Shown here piece after piece: positions 51,181 through 61,800 of a DNA stretch of 64,000 bases. Source of the DNA: Chitinophagales bacterium (GTDB lineage Bacteria > Bacteroidota > Bacteroidia > Chitinophagales > BACL12); assembly GCA_020636645.1 (NCBI GenBank), contig JACJXO010000010.1, positions 1-64,000 on the forward strand, in the 5' to 3' direction. The position numbers and the translations under genes were made by a program. Under the pieces are notes generated by a model. It was not told the origin of the DNA. It did no database searches and saw nothing but the letters and a program-made list of their open reading frames with translations. Numbering within the stretch: the first letter of the stretch is position 1; each line of letters starts with the position of its first letter.

Positions 51181-51698
51181 TCCTGTAATAGTTCGAAGAT
51201 CTGAGGAAGGTTGCGATAGCGACCGTCCAGATCCAGTCCGTACCCTACAACGAACAGGTCTTCCACATCCAGTCCATACAGATCTGCATCTGCTTCATGT
51301 GGCACAAGCTTGTTGAGCAGCGCTGCTGAAGTAACTGATGCAGCACCGCACCCGGCAGTTTCTTTTTTAAGCCATGCCATGGTAGTACCGCTGTCAACAA
51401 TATCTTCCAGTATGACCACATGTCTGTTGGTCAGATCCGGTATTCTGCTGCTGTCTGCATCAAGCACAAAACGTGTAGTGCCACTGTAGCTTTTCACGTC
51501 AATAAATGCCAGGGTGCAGGGGTGTATGAATTGTTTGAGCAGGTCTGTGGCGAACATGTATGCACCGTTCATGACCACAAGGAACAGCGGATCCTTTTCT
51601 GCAAATCTTTGGTTAAGCTGATCGGCCAGCATGCCAACGGCTGCTTCGATCTGATCCTTGCTGAACAGCAGCCGGAGCCTGTGAGGTTGCATGCCCAA
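51177..51698 (-). CDS. hpt: Hypoxanthine phosphoribosyltransferase
   Basis: 173 aa. PRPP-binding motif VVILEDIVDSGTTM (94-107), the pyrophosphate loop VVMNGAYMFATDLL and the flexible-loop SYSGTT (70-75); the base-binding tail has DLFVVGYGLDLDGRYRNLPQI. It salvages hypoxanthine and guanine with PRPP to make IMP and GMP. Cytoplasmic. Transcribed in the same direction as the LysM gene upstream (9-bp gap). Confidence 0.95.
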   Translation of the reverse strand: MGMQPHRLRLLFSKDQIEAAVGMLADQLNQRFAEKDPLFLVVMNGAYMFATDLLKQFIHPCTLAFIDVKSYSGTTRFVLDADSSRIPDLTNRHVVILEDIVDSGTTMAWLKKETAGCGAASVTSAALLNKLVPHEADADLYGLDVEDLFVVGYGLDLDGRYRNLPQIFELLQD

Positions 51699-51707
51699 AG
51701 ATAGGCC

Positions 51708-53072
51708 TTACTCCCTGTAACCTATGATAAGCTGCTGGCCTGCTTTAATGGTGTTATCACCCAGCTGATTCCAGGACTTCAGGTTATCTACCGTTGTATT
51801 GAACACACGTGCCAGTCCGTATAGAGTTTCCTGTGGTTCCACATAATGATAGAGCGGAACCGGCAGTTCTTCAGCAACAAGGAATGGTTTAACGCTCATG
51901 ACATCAGGAATGACCGGATCGGTATCCAGTCTGGCGCCAGGCGATTCACTTTTTCTGGGTGCACCGGACTCTTCAAATTCCATCAGGATCTCATTTTTCT
52001 TTCGCTGTTCTTCTTCCTGCTGTTCCAGTGCTTTTTTATCGTCTGCTTCTTTCTGACGGCGCATTTCTTCCCGCTTTTCCTTATCGTTCAGTTCTTTCAC
52101 TTTGTCCAGTAACATAGGGGCGGTCTCCCTTTCCTTGCGCAGATAGATGAGCTGACCGGCAGCAGGTTCCTGACCCGGAGTGAGCAGGTTGTATTTATAC
52201 AGGCGATCCAGTCTGACACCTTCATCACGGCTGATGGTCCACATGGTCTCTCCTGATTCTACCTTATGGTATTTGGTGAGGCCTTTTTTGCGTTTGGGTT
52301 GCAGGTAAACGTACGTACCCGGTTCCAGTTTTTCTGTTCCGGTCATGTTGTTGTATTCCAACAGACGTTTCATGCGGATGTTATGTCTTTCAGACAGGAG
52401 CTCAAGTGTTTCACCGGGGTTGACCACTACCGTTGGAATGCGGTTGTAGTAGAAAACAGCGGTAGTTTGATTGGTGGCATCTTTTTTATCTGCATCACTC
52501 TTCTTCTCTTCCTTGCTCTTGTCAACTTTCTTATGCTCTTCCATGGCCAGCAGCTGGTCTGGGCTGAGCTCGTCATATTCATATAGTTTATAGTCTTCTA
52601 TCAGGGCAATGAGCCTGTCAGCATACTGCGGATTGGTGGCATACCCGGCTGCCTTCAGCCCTTTGGCCCAGCCTTTGTAATCATTGGGATCCAGTTCGAA
52701 CAAACCTGCATAACGCTGCCGGGTAAGCAGGAACATGGAATGGTCACGATAGGACTCTTCCGGATTGGAATATTTTCTGAAACATTCTCCTTTGGCATCA
52801 TCATCATGATAGACTCTTTCACCATCCCACCCATCATGGCATTTGATGCCGAAGTGATTATTGGATTCAGAGGCAAGCTGACTGCGTCCGGCTCCTGATT
52901 CCAGTATGCCCTGCGCCAGGGTAATGCTGGCAGGTATGCCATGGTTGATCATTTCTTCTACCGCGATATACCGGTAGCGTTCAATGTAGGCCAGTACCGC
53001 CTCATTCGGATCGCCGGGAAACAGTGAGAACTGCCCCGTCAGCAGGGTAAATGCCAACAGTGTATTCTTCAT
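51708..53072 (-). CDS. Secreted LysM glucosaminidase (peptidoglycan hydrolase)
   Basis: 454 aa from ATG 53072 (MKNTLLAFTLLTGQFSLF); the 24-bp extension upstream is not needed. A signal peptide is followed by a FlgJ/GH73-type glucosaminidase domain (about 25-165): PASITLAQGILESGAGRSQLA with the catalytic Glu, NNHFGIKCH, FRKYSNPEESYRDHSMFL, GYATNPQYADRLI. A charged linker leads to three LysM modules (VNPGETLELLSERHNI, VESGETMWTISRDEGV, VEPQETLYGLARVFNT), with a Lys/Glu-rich coiled coil between the second and third. It cleaves peptidoglycan during growth or division. Confidence 0.93.
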   Translation of the reverse strand: MKNTLLAFTLLTGQFSLFPGDPNEAVLAYIERYRYIAVEEMINHGIPASITLAQGILESGAGRSQLASESNNHFGIKCHDGWDGERVYHDDDAKGECFRKYSNPEESYRDHSMFLLTRQRYAGLFELDPNDYKGWAKGLKAAGYATNPQYADRLIALIEDYKLYEYDELSPDQLLAMEEHKKVDKSKEEKKSDADKKDATNQTTAVFYYNRIPTVVVNPGETLELLSERHNIRMKRLLEYNNMTGTEKLEPGTYVYLQPKRKKGLTKYHKVESGETMWTISRDEGVRLDRLYKYNLLTPGQEPAAGQLIYLRKERETAPMLLDKVKELNDKEKREEMRRQKEADDKKALEQQEEEQRKKNEILMEFEESGAPRKSESPGARLDTDPVIPDVMSVKPFLVAEELPVPLYHYVEPQETLYGLARVFNTTVDNLKSWNQLGDNTIKAGQQLIIGYRE

Positions 53073-53155
53073 AGTATTGCAGGCATAGAAGCCCATTCAA
53101 AACTACTTGTAGAAACGCCTGGGGCATTTGGCTATTATCCATAAAAAAATGTGCT

Positions 53156-53797
53156 TTATCCATTTTTCCGAACAATCATGATGCCATCACGAACAGAAAG
53201 CAGCACATTTTCTACCCGTTCATCGGCCTGCACGAGTTCATTGAATGCTCTGATGGCCGTAGTGTCCTTGTCTGTGGCTTCTTCCACCACTTTTCCGCTC
53301 CATAGTACATTATCTGCCAGGATCCATCCGCCCGCAGGCACCTTATCTATGACCAGTTCATAGTATCTGGAATAGTTGCGTTTGTCTGCATCAATGAAAA
53401 CGAGGTCAAATGGTCCGGAAAGTTCCGGGATGATCCGGGTGGCATCTCCGGTCCGGATATCGAATTTTTCTGTGAGTCCTGCTGCATCCACATAGCGACG
53501 CACCATGGAGCTGAGTTCTTCGTTGATGTCTATGGTGGTGATCGTCCCTCCTTCCACCAGTCCTTTCGCCATACAGATGCCGCTGTAACCCGTGTAGGTG
53601 CCGATCTCCAGGATGCGTTTCGGCCTGATCATCGTGCTGATGAATTCCAGGAATTTTCCCTGCACTGCTCCGCTCAGCATGCGTGGCTGGAGTACTTTCA
53701 GGTGGGTTTCGCGGTCCAGCTGCTGCAGGTGTTCGTCCGGTTTGCTGCTGTGCTGTTCTATATATGCATCGAGTGATGGGGGCAGGATATAGGTCAT
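53156..53797 (-). CDS. Cation-dependent class I O-methyltransferase (CCoAOMT-like)
   Basis: 213 aa. SAM motif RILEIGTYTGYSGICMAKGL, the metal-binding LVFIDADKRNYSRYYE (Asp residues) and ILADNVLWSGKVV are characteristic of the caffeoyl-CoA/catechol O-methyltransferase family. It probably methylates a catechol-like hydroxyl on a small molecule. Cytoplasmic. It lies 83 bp upstream of the LysM gene on the same strand and is divergent from the next gene. Confidence 0.92.
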   Translation of the reverse strand: MTYILPPSLDAYIEQHSSKPDEHLQQLDRETHLKVLQPRMLSGAVQGKFLEFISTMIRPKRILEIGTYTGYSGICMAKGLVEGGTITTIDINEELSSMVRRYVDAAGLTEKFDIRTGDATRIIPELSGPFDLVFIDADKRNYSRYYELVIDKVPAGGWILADNVLWSGKVVEEATDKDTTAIRAFNELVQADERVENVLLSVRDGIMIVRKNG

Positions 53798-53861
53798 GAT
53801 CTGACAATACTATAACATAAAGCAGATAAACTATGCATACTTTTATTCTTAAACAGATCAT

Positions 53862-55418
53862 ATGCGTTTCGTTTTACTTTTAACCATTTCTTTGCTGTCA
53901 TTCACGGTATCAGCACAACTGAACATTACATGGGTGTCATCATTGCCTTATTCTCAGCTCAGCAGCTTATGGGGATACACTGCTCCTGACAATACGGAGT
54001 ATGCATTGGTAGGGGCATACAACGGCCTTTCTATTGTGAGTCTGGCTGACCCTGCTGCCCCTGAAGAACTATTCTTTGTAGAAGGTGCAGAAAGTGCCTG
54101 GCGAGAAGTCAAAACATTCGGCCATTATGCCTATGTGACCAATGAGACCGGTGGCGGCCTGCTGATCGTAGATCTGCAGGATCTGCCCGGCGCCATTGAT
54201 ACGGTCTCATATGCAGGTACAGCAGATCATCCCTTTACTACGGCTCATACACTTTTTGTTGATGAGAACGGCATACTTTATCTGTTCGGATACAATGTGG
54301 TCTTTGGACTCACAGGAGCCTATATGCTGGACCTGAACACTGATCCAATGAACCCGGACTTTGTGGCTGTGTATGAAGACCACTATATACATGATGCGTT
54401 TGTTCGCAATGATACCATGTGGGCCGCTGAGATCTATGACGGTCGGTTCGAGGTATTGGATATCAGTGATAAAACATCTTTCCTGTCGCTGGGATATGCT
54501 GAGACCTATGGAGTGGCCACGCACAATTGTGAGCCGGATGCCAGTGGCAATATCCTTTTCACTACTGATGAGATATTCAACGGATATATCACTTCTTTTG
54601 ATATCAGTGATCTGACTGACATCCAGGAACTGGACCGGTATAAGCATGGTGATACGGCTCTGGCCATACCACACAATGTACGGGTACTGGGTGATTTTCT
54701 GGTAGCTTCTCATTACAGTGAGGGGGTTGTCATTCTCGATGCTTCCCGCCCCGGCCTGCTGGTAGAAACCGGTCACTATGATACCAATCCTGCTGGTCCT
54801 GATGCATTCTTTGAAGGTGCCTGGGAGGTTTACCCTTATTTGCCATCCGGTTTGCTGATCGTTTCTGATATTCAGGAGGGGTTGCAGGTTCTGCAACCGG
54901 AGTATGTTTATGCTGCCTTTCTGGAAGGTGTTGTGACCGATGAAGTTACCGGGGCATCCATCCCATTGGCTACAATTGAATTGACCGGTACCACTGCAAC
55001 GGCACAGGCTGACCTGTTGGGTCAGTTTGAATTGGGCTATCATTCTGCCGGCATCTATGATGTGAGTGTTTCTGCTCCCGGATGCAGCACCAGGGTCTTT
55101 GCTGATGTAGAACTGGAAAACGGTGTCACTGCTATACTGGATGCTGCTCTGGACTGCGGTACAGTTGCACTGCCAGCGGTACCCGATTGTAGCGGATGGC
55201 TGGCCGGGACTGACCACAGCACCGGATCAGTATGGATCCAGAACTACTGTACAGAGAGTAATACCACCTGCACCATGACCGACCTGAATGGCAGAATGAT
55301 CTGGTCTGGAAGCGTATCAGGTACAGATCGTTATCAGATTCCTGTTACCACACCACCCGGCATTTACTTTCTTGCTGATCAGTTGGGCCAGACACGTTCC
55401 GTTACGGTCATGCATTAA
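53862..55418 (+). CDS. Choice-of-anchor B family secreted protein
   Basis: 518 aa. Signal peptide (MRFVLLLTISLLSFTVSAQ), then LVIP/choice-of-anchor B propeller blades (LWGYTAPDNTEYALVGAYNGLSIVSL, WREVKTFGHYAYVTNETGGGLLIVDLQDL, HDAFVRNDTMWAAEIYDG, HNVRVLGDFLVASHYSEGVVILD). After about 365 follows a carboxypeptidase-regulatory-like beta-sandwich (GVVTDEVTGASIPLATIELTGTTATAQADLLGQFEL), and the last 75 residues look like a sorting domain without the PNP motif (CTMTDLNGRMIWSGSV, PPGIYFLADQLG). Exported, probably surface-bound. The PorV-like barrel gene follows 60 bp later. Confidence 0.88.
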   Translation: MRFVLLLTISLLSFTVSAQLNITWVSSLPYSQLSSLWGYTAPDNTEYALVGAYNGLSIVSLADPAAPEELFFVEGAESAWREVKTFGHYAYVTNETGGGLLIVDLQDLPGAIDTVSYAGTADHPFTTAHTLFVDENGILYLFGYNVVFGLTGAYMLDLNTDPMNPDFVAVYEDHYIHDAFVRNDTMWAAEIYDGRFEVLDISDKTSFLSLGYAETYGVATHNCEPDASGNILFTTDEIFNGYITSFDISDLTDIQELDRYKHGDTALAIPHNVRVLGDFLVASHYSEGVVILDASRPGLLVETGHYDTNPAGPDAFFEGAWEVYPYLPSGLLIVSDIQEGLQVLQPEYVYAAFLEGVVTDEVTGASIPLATIELTGTTATAQADLLGQFELGYHSAGIYDVSVSAPGCSTRVFADVELENGVTAILDAALDCGTVALPAVPDCSGWLAGTDHSTGSVWIQNYCTESNTTCTMTDLNGRMIWSGSVSGTDRYQIPVTTPPGIYFLADQLGQTRSVTVMH

Positions 55419-55478
55419 GATTGCATAAAAGTTGCTGCCTGCATCTGTATTCGGGGCAATTTCTCTTTTCTTTGCACT

Positions 55479-56471
55479 ATGAAAATGAGATGGCTTCTTC
55501 TGCTTTGCCTCTACGCCGGAATGGTTCAGGCGCAGCTGCTGCCATCTTATGGAGATTCACGCACCGCTACCACCGGCTGGCAGTTTCTGAAAGTGGTGCC
55601 CGATGCCCGATCTGCAGGAATGGGTGAGGCCTTCCTCGCTGTGGCAGATGATATGGGATCCGTGTACTGGAATGCAGCAGGTCTGAGTAAGCTGGATACC
55701 AGTCGCTGGCACACCATGCTGGCACATACTGCATATCCTGCTTCCATCAATCAGTATTACGGAGCACTGGCCTGGCGACTGAACTCCAACACATTATTTG
55801 CAGGAAGCCTGCAGTATTTTGACGCCGGTTCCATGCCGGTCACCACAGAATTTCAGCCCGCCGGAAACGGCATGACCTTTCACCCGGTCAATATGGCTCT
55901 GGGCGCCAGCTGGTCGCAGGTACTGACCGATGCATTCAGTTTCGGTGTGACCCTGAAATATGTAAGGGAAGATATTGCTGACGTGCACAACCAGAACATG
56001 CTGTTCGATCTGGGCTTCCGGTATGATATCGGTATTGCCCGGACCCGTTTTGCCGTGGCACTCACCAACTTCGGGTTCAATACAACGCCCGATGGTTCCA
56101 TACCTGTACTGTCCATTACCGATACCACCGTCATCGTGCAGGCCGAAGATGTTGGGGTTCCCACCATTTTTCGTCTTGGATTTGCCTGGGATGCACTGGC
56201 TTCAGAGACCCATCAACTCACCGCTGCAGCCCAGCTCAACCATCCCACAGATAACAATGAGACCTATTCTATCGGACTGGAATACGGCTGGAAGAAACTG
56301 CTTTTTGTGCGAAGCGGGTATCAGTTCGCCACTGACCTCGCAGCCTGGCCCTCGTTCGGATTCGGTGTCAGGGTGCCGCGTTATTTTGGTACGGTACAAC
56401 TGGATTACGGATTTCAATATATGAACAGGCTGGGAACGGTCAACCGCATCGGTCTGCAATTATCTCTATGA
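55479..56471 (+). CDS. PorV/PorQ-family outer-membrane beta-barrel
   Basis: 330 aa. Signal peptide (MKMRWLLLLCLYAGMVQAQ), then GWQFLKVVPDARSAGMGEAFLAVADDMGSVYWNAAGL, the hallmark of PorV/PorQ and UPF0164 FadL-like barrels, and alternating amphipathic strands to a final RIGLQLSL. In T9SS bacteria PorV shuttles cargo to the attachment complex; this copy could serve one of the cargo proteins nearby (inference). A CTTTG box and ATG are well spaced. It overlaps the lipoprotein gene by 4 bp (ATGA), so the two are probably translated together. Confidence 0.88.
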   Translation: MKMRWLLLLCLYAGMVQAQLLPSYGDSRTATTGWQFLKVVPDARSAGMGEAFLAVADDMGSVYWNAAGLSKLDTSRWHTMLAHTAYPASINQYYGALAWRLNSNTLFAGSLQYFDAGSMPVTTEFQPAGNGMTFHPVNMALGASWSQVLTDAFSFGVTLKYVREDIADVHNQNMLFDLGFRYDIGIARTRFAVALTNFGFNTTPDGSIPVLSITDTTVIVQAEDVGVPTIFRLGFAWDALASETHQLTAAAQLNHPTDNNETYSIGLEYGWKKLLFVRSGYQFATDLAAWPSFGFGVRVPRYFGTVQLDYGFQYMNRLGTVNRIGLQLSL

Positions 56472-57682
56472 AGAAACTGGCTTACATCCTCATCTGTTTT
56501 CCGCTGCTGAGCAGTTGCGATTTTTTGTTTGGTACAACAAAAGATGATGTAGCCGCAGAGATCTTTGAAGAAGGCGCCATCGATCCGGAACTCATTCCTT
56601 CAGAAGTGGGCTATGTTCCAGTGCTGCCATTCTGGACAGGCTTTGATCATCCGGTAGATATATACTGCGGTTATGATGAGATGATCTATGTGATAGATGA
56701 CAACGGGCTGAACGTGCTGGATCAGGCGGGAAATCTGCATGACATCATTTACATTCAGGGTGCCTCAGATGTATGTCAGGACCGTAGGCTGCATACCTAT
56801 GTGACCGGGCGGGTGGATGTGGATGTGGATGACGACGGAATGCCCGAAAACCTGGCTGCGGTATATCACCTGACGGGTACGGCTACCGGAAATGTACAGT
56901 TCATTGATACCCTTATTCATCCGTTCTGCGATGAAAGCCGCAACATCACTTCTTTCCGTGGTACAGATGATATCGCAGTTGAATTCACCGGTGTGACCAC
57001 TCTGGCCGATAATACCCTGCACGTGTCACGCACCGGTCCACGCAATGACCTGACAGGTATCGCTAGAGTGGATAATACTATTCTGTTCTTTGATGAGGAT
57101 GGCAACAACACCGGCTATTCCAACGGACTGAGTCCGGTATCATCCAACCTCCGATCATCCTGGAATATCTCTTCTATCGCCGGATTTGCTGCTCCACCCC
57201 AATCGCTCGCAGGAATCAGCACCTCGGCTGATTTTCTTATCACCCTGGAGGCGGAAGATGCAGCGTACAAAGTGTTGTGGATCCAGCAGAATGTGGATCC
57301 GGAAGCGGGAGTCACCTATGGAGAGAATGCAGCACTGGCAGCATTTGACCTGACCAAAGCCGATCGTTTCCTCTACGAACCCGGCAGATTTGAAGCTCCT
57401 GCAGATGTGTATGTGGCACCTGATTTTACCGGTTACATATTTGTGGTGGACAGTGAGCTGGACTCTCTGTATCAGTTCACCCGCAGGGGCTATGAAGGTG
57501 TGAACCCACCACCGGGAAGCACCACAACAAAACAGATCATCGCCAGCTTTGGCGGTGCCGGCGATGGCCCCTTCAACTTCAACGAACCCAGTGGTGTGGC
57601 TTATCTGCGCAGGGTGGTCTATGTGGCAGATAAGGGCAACGGGCGCATTTGCCGTTATACGCTGAGTACCGACCTCGAATGA
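56468..57682 (+). CDS. NHL/SMP-30-like repeat lipoprotein paired with the barrel
   Basis: 404 aa. Lipobox LSSC with lipidated Cys17. Propeller-like strands (IYCGYDEMIYVIDDNGLNVLDQAG, GYIFVVDSELDSLYQF, SGVAYLRRVVYVADKGNGRICRY) fit a six-bladed NHL-like protein in the periplasm or on the cell surface. It starts inside the stop of the PorV-like gene (ATGA), an arrangement expected for a barrel and its accessory lipoprotein. Specific role unknown. Confidence 0.85.
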   Translation: MKKLAYILICFPLLSSCDFLFGTTKDDVAAEIFEEGAIDPELIPSEVGYVPVLPFWTGFDHPVDIYCGYDEMIYVIDDNGLNVLDQAGNLHDIIYIQGASDVCQDRRLHTYVTGRVDVDVDDDGMPENLAAVYHLTGTATGNVQFIDTLIHPFCDESRNITSFRGTDDIAVEFTGVTTLADNTLHVSRTGPRNDLTGIARVDNTILFFDEDGNNTGYSNGLSPVSSNLRSSWNISSIAGFAAPPQSLAGISTSADFLITLEAEDAAYKVLWIQQNVDPEAGVTYGENAALAAFDLTKADRFLYEPGRFEAPADVYVAPDFTGYIFVVDSELDSLYQFTRRGYEGVNPPPGSTTTKQIIASFGGAGDGPFNFNEPSGVAYLRRVVYVADKGNGRICRYTLSTDLE

Positions 57683-57691
57683 TCTTTCTCC

Positions 57692-57699
57692 TACCTTTG
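57692..57699 (+). promoter_or_regulatory. TAnnTTTG promoter element
   Basis: TACCTTTG, an exact match to the -7 consensus, 5 bp before the ATG at 57705. Confidence 0.5.
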
Positions 57700-57704
57700 T
57701 GCGT

Positions 57705-58832
57705 ATGAGCAAACAGATAGTTGTACTGGGTGCCGGCATGGTAGGACGTGCCATGGCCATTGACCTGGCAAAGGATTTTCAGGTGACCAGTGCCGATATA
57801 AGCCGGGAGAATCTGGACCTGCTTCTGCCCTTTGGTATCCATACCATTCAGGCTGATCTGTCTGATGCTGCTGCCATTCAGGAATTGATCGCTGCTGCAG
57901 ACCTTGTGATAGGAGCGGTACCCGGATTCATGGCATTCAGAACCCTGCAGACCGTTATTGAAGCAGGGAAGAACATATGTGATATTTCCTTTTTTGATGA
58001 GGACCCTTTTCTGCTGGATCAGCTTGCAAAAGACAAAGGTGTAACTGCCATCATGGATGTGGGTGTGGCACCCGGAATGGACAATATCCTGCTGGGATAT
58101 CACCATCGGCGGATGCAGGTGAACCGGTTCGTTTGTCTGGTGGGCGGACTTCCCAAACACCGACAGTGGCCATATGAGTATAAGGCTCCCTTTTCCCCCA
58201 TCGATGTACTGGAAGAATATACCCGCCCGGCCCGATATGTGCAGGATGGAAAGGAAGTGGTCATGCCTGCGCTCAGCGAACCGGAGCTCATGGAGTTTGC
58301 AGAAGTGGGTACCCTCGAAGCTTTCAACAGCGACGGACTGCGCAGCCTGATACGCACCATGCCCGATATTCCGAACATGATTGAAAGAACTTTGCGCTAT
58401 CCGGGTCATATCGAACTGATGCGGGTATTGCGGGAGACAGGGTTCTTCAGTAAAGAAGCCATACTGGTGAAAGGGCAGGCAATCCGACCGATAGACCTGA
58501 CCTCGCAACTGCTGTTCCCGATGTGGAAACTAGAGCAGGAAGAAGAAGAATTCACTGTGATGCGGGTCATCATAGAGGGAACAGAAAACGGTTCACATCG
58601 CACCTATACCTATGACCTGCTGGATCGTTATGATGCCGCAACGAAGACTTCCAGCATGGCACGCACCACTGGCTATACCTGCACAGGGGCTGCCCGCCTG
58701 GTGTTGAATGGCATGTATGATAAGAAAGGGGTCTTTCCGCCGGAATTCCTGGGTGAAGAGGAGGCACACTTGTCTTTCATGCTGGAACATTTGGCTCAAC
58801 GAAACATACATTACCGGCAACAGATCAGCTGA
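57705..58832 (+). CDS. Saccharopine dehydrogenase-like/lysine 6-dehydrogenase-like oxidoreductase
   Basis: 375 aa from the ATG at 57705 (MSKQIVVLGAGMVGRAMAIDLA); the GTG six bases upstream lies within the promoter element. Rossmann domain with GAGMVG (9-14) and SADISRENL, then VIGAVPGFMAFRTL, ISFFDEDPFLLD, MDVGVAPGMDNILLGYH and the substrate-domain block GGLPKHRQWPYEYKAPFSP, VGTLEAFNSDGLRSL. These match the Lys9/LYSDH branch of the saccharopine dehydrogenase family, which acts on lysine or saccharopine in catabolism. No alpha-aminoadipate pathway partners are next to it. Confidence 0.9.
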   Translation: MSKQIVVLGAGMVGRAMAIDLAKDFQVTSADISRENLDLLLPFGIHTIQADLSDAAAIQELIAAADLVIGAVPGFMAFRTLQTVIEAGKNICDISFFDEDPFLLDQLAKDKGVTAIMDVGVAPGMDNILLGYHHRRMQVNRFVCLVGGLPKHRQWPYEYKAPFSPIDVLEEYTRPARYVQDGKEVVMPALSEPELMEFAEVGTLEAFNSDGLRSLIRTMPDIPNMIERTLRYPGHIELMRVLRETGFFSKEAILVKGQAIRPIDLTSQLLFPMWKLEQEEEEFTVMRVIIEGTENGSHRTYTYDLLDRYDAATKTSSMARTTGYTCTGAARLVLNGMYDKKGVFPPEFLGEEEAHLSFMLEHLAQRNIHYRQQIS

Positions 58833-58878
58833 TCAGGTTTTCACAGATATGACCGAAAGCGAGTATATTCGGTTTACC

Positions 58879-61800
58879 ATGAAGCGCCTGTTGTCAGTAC
58901 TTTGTTTCTTACTTTTTTATTGCGCCGCCCTTCGGGCACAACTTCCTGATCTTTATTTTGAACAGATCACTACCCGGAATGGACTGTCCAACAACAGCAT
59001 AACCTGCTTGTTTGAAGACAGCCGGGGCTTCATCTGGATAGGTACCCGCTTTGGCCTGAACCGGTATGATGGCCAGACTTATGAGCATTTTTTGAAATCA
59101 AATCAGAACAGGAATTCCATTTCCGGCAACTATATAGTTCGTGTACTGGAAGATCAGGATGGGATCATTTGGGTGGCTACAAAAGATGGCGGCCTTAACC
59201 GCTTTGATGAGCAGGCAAAGGAAGGTTTCAGGTGGACCGCACTCATGGAAAGCACTGATAACAAGACCGGGTTGCCTTCAAACCGGCTTACAGATATTGT
59301 CATGCTAAACGACTCCGTTTTGTTGCTGACAGCAGAGGTCAATCCCTTGATCCTGTTGCACACAAGGAACATGGAGTTTAGATACATCGCTCCTGCTAAG
59401 AATGTGACTGATGCTGTACTGTCCGTTCGATGGGATGATGCAGGATCTGAAATCAAGGATCCTTTTTGGATACATAGGTTCAAAACTTTCAGAGGGCAGA
59501 TTTTCCTGTCTCCCTTAAAACCTGGTCCGGTAGCCGCAATAGATGCTACTGGCAAGCTGGTGTTGAGGTTCCGTGATCTGCCATGTACCACCATCGCAGA
59601 ATTTTTACCGGAAGGAGATAGTCTCTGGGTCAGTGGATGGAAAGGCGGTTTGTTTCTGCAAAGAAACTCCGGCACTGGAGATGATCCGGTGATCACAGAA
59701 GTTTTTGATGCGGAAGATCAGATCAATTGTATCGAATCATTGGATGATCATACGCTGTTGTTGGGAATGAACAGTACCGGAGTGGCACTGCTTGATAAGC
59801 GGACGATGAAGTCCAGATTTTTCATGTCAGAAGTGAACAATGCATATTCCATTCCCGGTAACAGGGTACTGGCAATGATGATAGATCGCAATGGCATCGT
59901 CTGGATCGGAACAACAAAGGGGCTGGCCAGATACAATCCGGCCCAGTGGAAGATTCATGCTGAGTTACTTCCGTATGACGAAGCCAGAGACATCAGTTAT
60001 TATTCAGTCTTCACAGAGTCATCAGGCACTCTGCGTATCTGCTCAAGCGCAGGGATATTCAAAAAAGAACCGGCAGATGCTTTCTTCAGAAGGGTAGAAT
60101 TAGACTTTAAAGGCCAGGCCATCCAGGTAACAGGTATTGTACAGTTGTCTGATGGCAGATTCATGCTATCATCAGAGCAGGGTTTGTTCTGGTATGACCC
60201 TGTGAAAGAGCAGTTGTCTGACTGGATACCGTCTTTAGTGTACCTGAGAGACACTGTGATCATCAACAGATCACATTATAGCAGGATTGCCTTTCAGGTG
60301 AGAAGCCCGGTCGTTTATAAGGATCAGGACAAGGAGTTCGTACTGGCAGCAGTTATCGGATATGGTTTACTTGTATATGATGTCAGTGATAATGTTAATT
60401 ATTTTCTGGTAAGGGATGAAAAGAATCCTTTATCATTTGGAGACGGCCTGCTGCTAAATGTAGCTATTGATAAAGATCGTCAGGTATGGTTGGGCAGTAC
60501 TCAGGGTTTATACAGGTGGCGTAGTGAAGAAGGGCTTGTGAACAACTTCGACCGCTTTCTGCACGATCCGGATGACCCGGCAAGCATACCTTCAAATTAT
60601 ATCACATCCATCATCTCTGATCCTGAAAAAGGTGTCTGGATCACCACACCTGATGGATTGGGTAGGTTGGTAGATGGAAGCTGCCAGACCTGGCTGCCAG
60701 GCAATGACCTGCACCGTGTCATGCTGGGAGGTCTGTACGATCAGGGAAAGGTGTGGGCTGCTGTATTGGAAGGGTTCGAGATATTTGATGTAAAACGGAA
60801 AACATTCAGATACCAGGGTATTCCCCATGAATCCTGGTACCCAAGTGCACCACTGGGGATCATCAAGTTACCAGACGGCCAGTTTGCCTACGCAAGCGGA
60901 AAGCATTTTCTGACCTTTCATCAGGATGATCTGATTGCAGATCGCAGTTTCCCTGATGTGTTTATTAAAACATTGCTGGTTCAGGACTCTCTGATCTATC
61001 TGAAGGAATATCCTGATCGTATTGTCCTTAAGCACAACCAGAATTTCGTTCAGTTCAATTTGGCTGGTATTCAGGTTCGATATCCGGGTTCACTGAAGAT
61101 CAGGTACAGGCTAACTGGACTTGAGGAGAATTGGACAGAATCATCTGTCACATCATTTATCAGATTTACAAATCTGACTCCGGGCAGCTACGCCCTCGAA
61201 GTACAGGTGACCAATCCGGTAGGTGAATGGAGTGAGACGAATACATTATACCTGTTGGACATTTCAAAACCCTGGTATGGAACCTGGTGGTTTTACGGCT
61301 TGTGTCTGGTCATGTCACTATCTGTTTTCAGGCTGATCATCTTCCTGAGAGAGAGAAGCAGATATCAGATCGAGATGATCAGAAACAGGATAGCAAACGA
61401 TCTGCATGATGATGTGGGAAGTGCATTGAGTTCTATTCATCTGTACAGCGAAGTGGCACATAATCACTCACAGAAGAACCAACAGGAACTGCGGAGCTTG
61501 TTACAGAAGATCTCTCATGCCAGCCTTGAAATGCAGGAGAATATGGGACATATTATTTGGAGTCTGCAGCCCAGAAATGCCCCTGCCGGGCAGATGGGAG
61601 CCAGATTAAGGCAACTGGCAGGCGAGATGCTTGGCGCCGCCAATATCAGATTCACTTACGAATGGGATGATAACCTGGGCAGCTTGCATTTATCACCAGT
61701 GCAGCGCAAAGAATGCTATCTTATCTGTAAAGAGGCGCTTCATAACATCATCAAGTATGCAGCCTGCACCAAAGTGACCATCCGTCTTTACCGTAAATCA

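Noticed and set aside
54207..55217. 336-codon open frame antisense to the choice-of-anchor B gene
   Set aside because: The plus-strand frame has a signal peptide and recognisable blades; the antisense product has no motif.
57579..58508. 309-codon open frame antisense to the saccharopine dehydrogenase-like gene
   Set aside because: Spans the gap and promoter of two supported genes and shows no domain.
58708..58878. Longer N-terminus for the propeller histidine kinase
   Set aside because: It overlaps the previous gene by 125 bp and would bury the clear signal peptide that starts at 58879.
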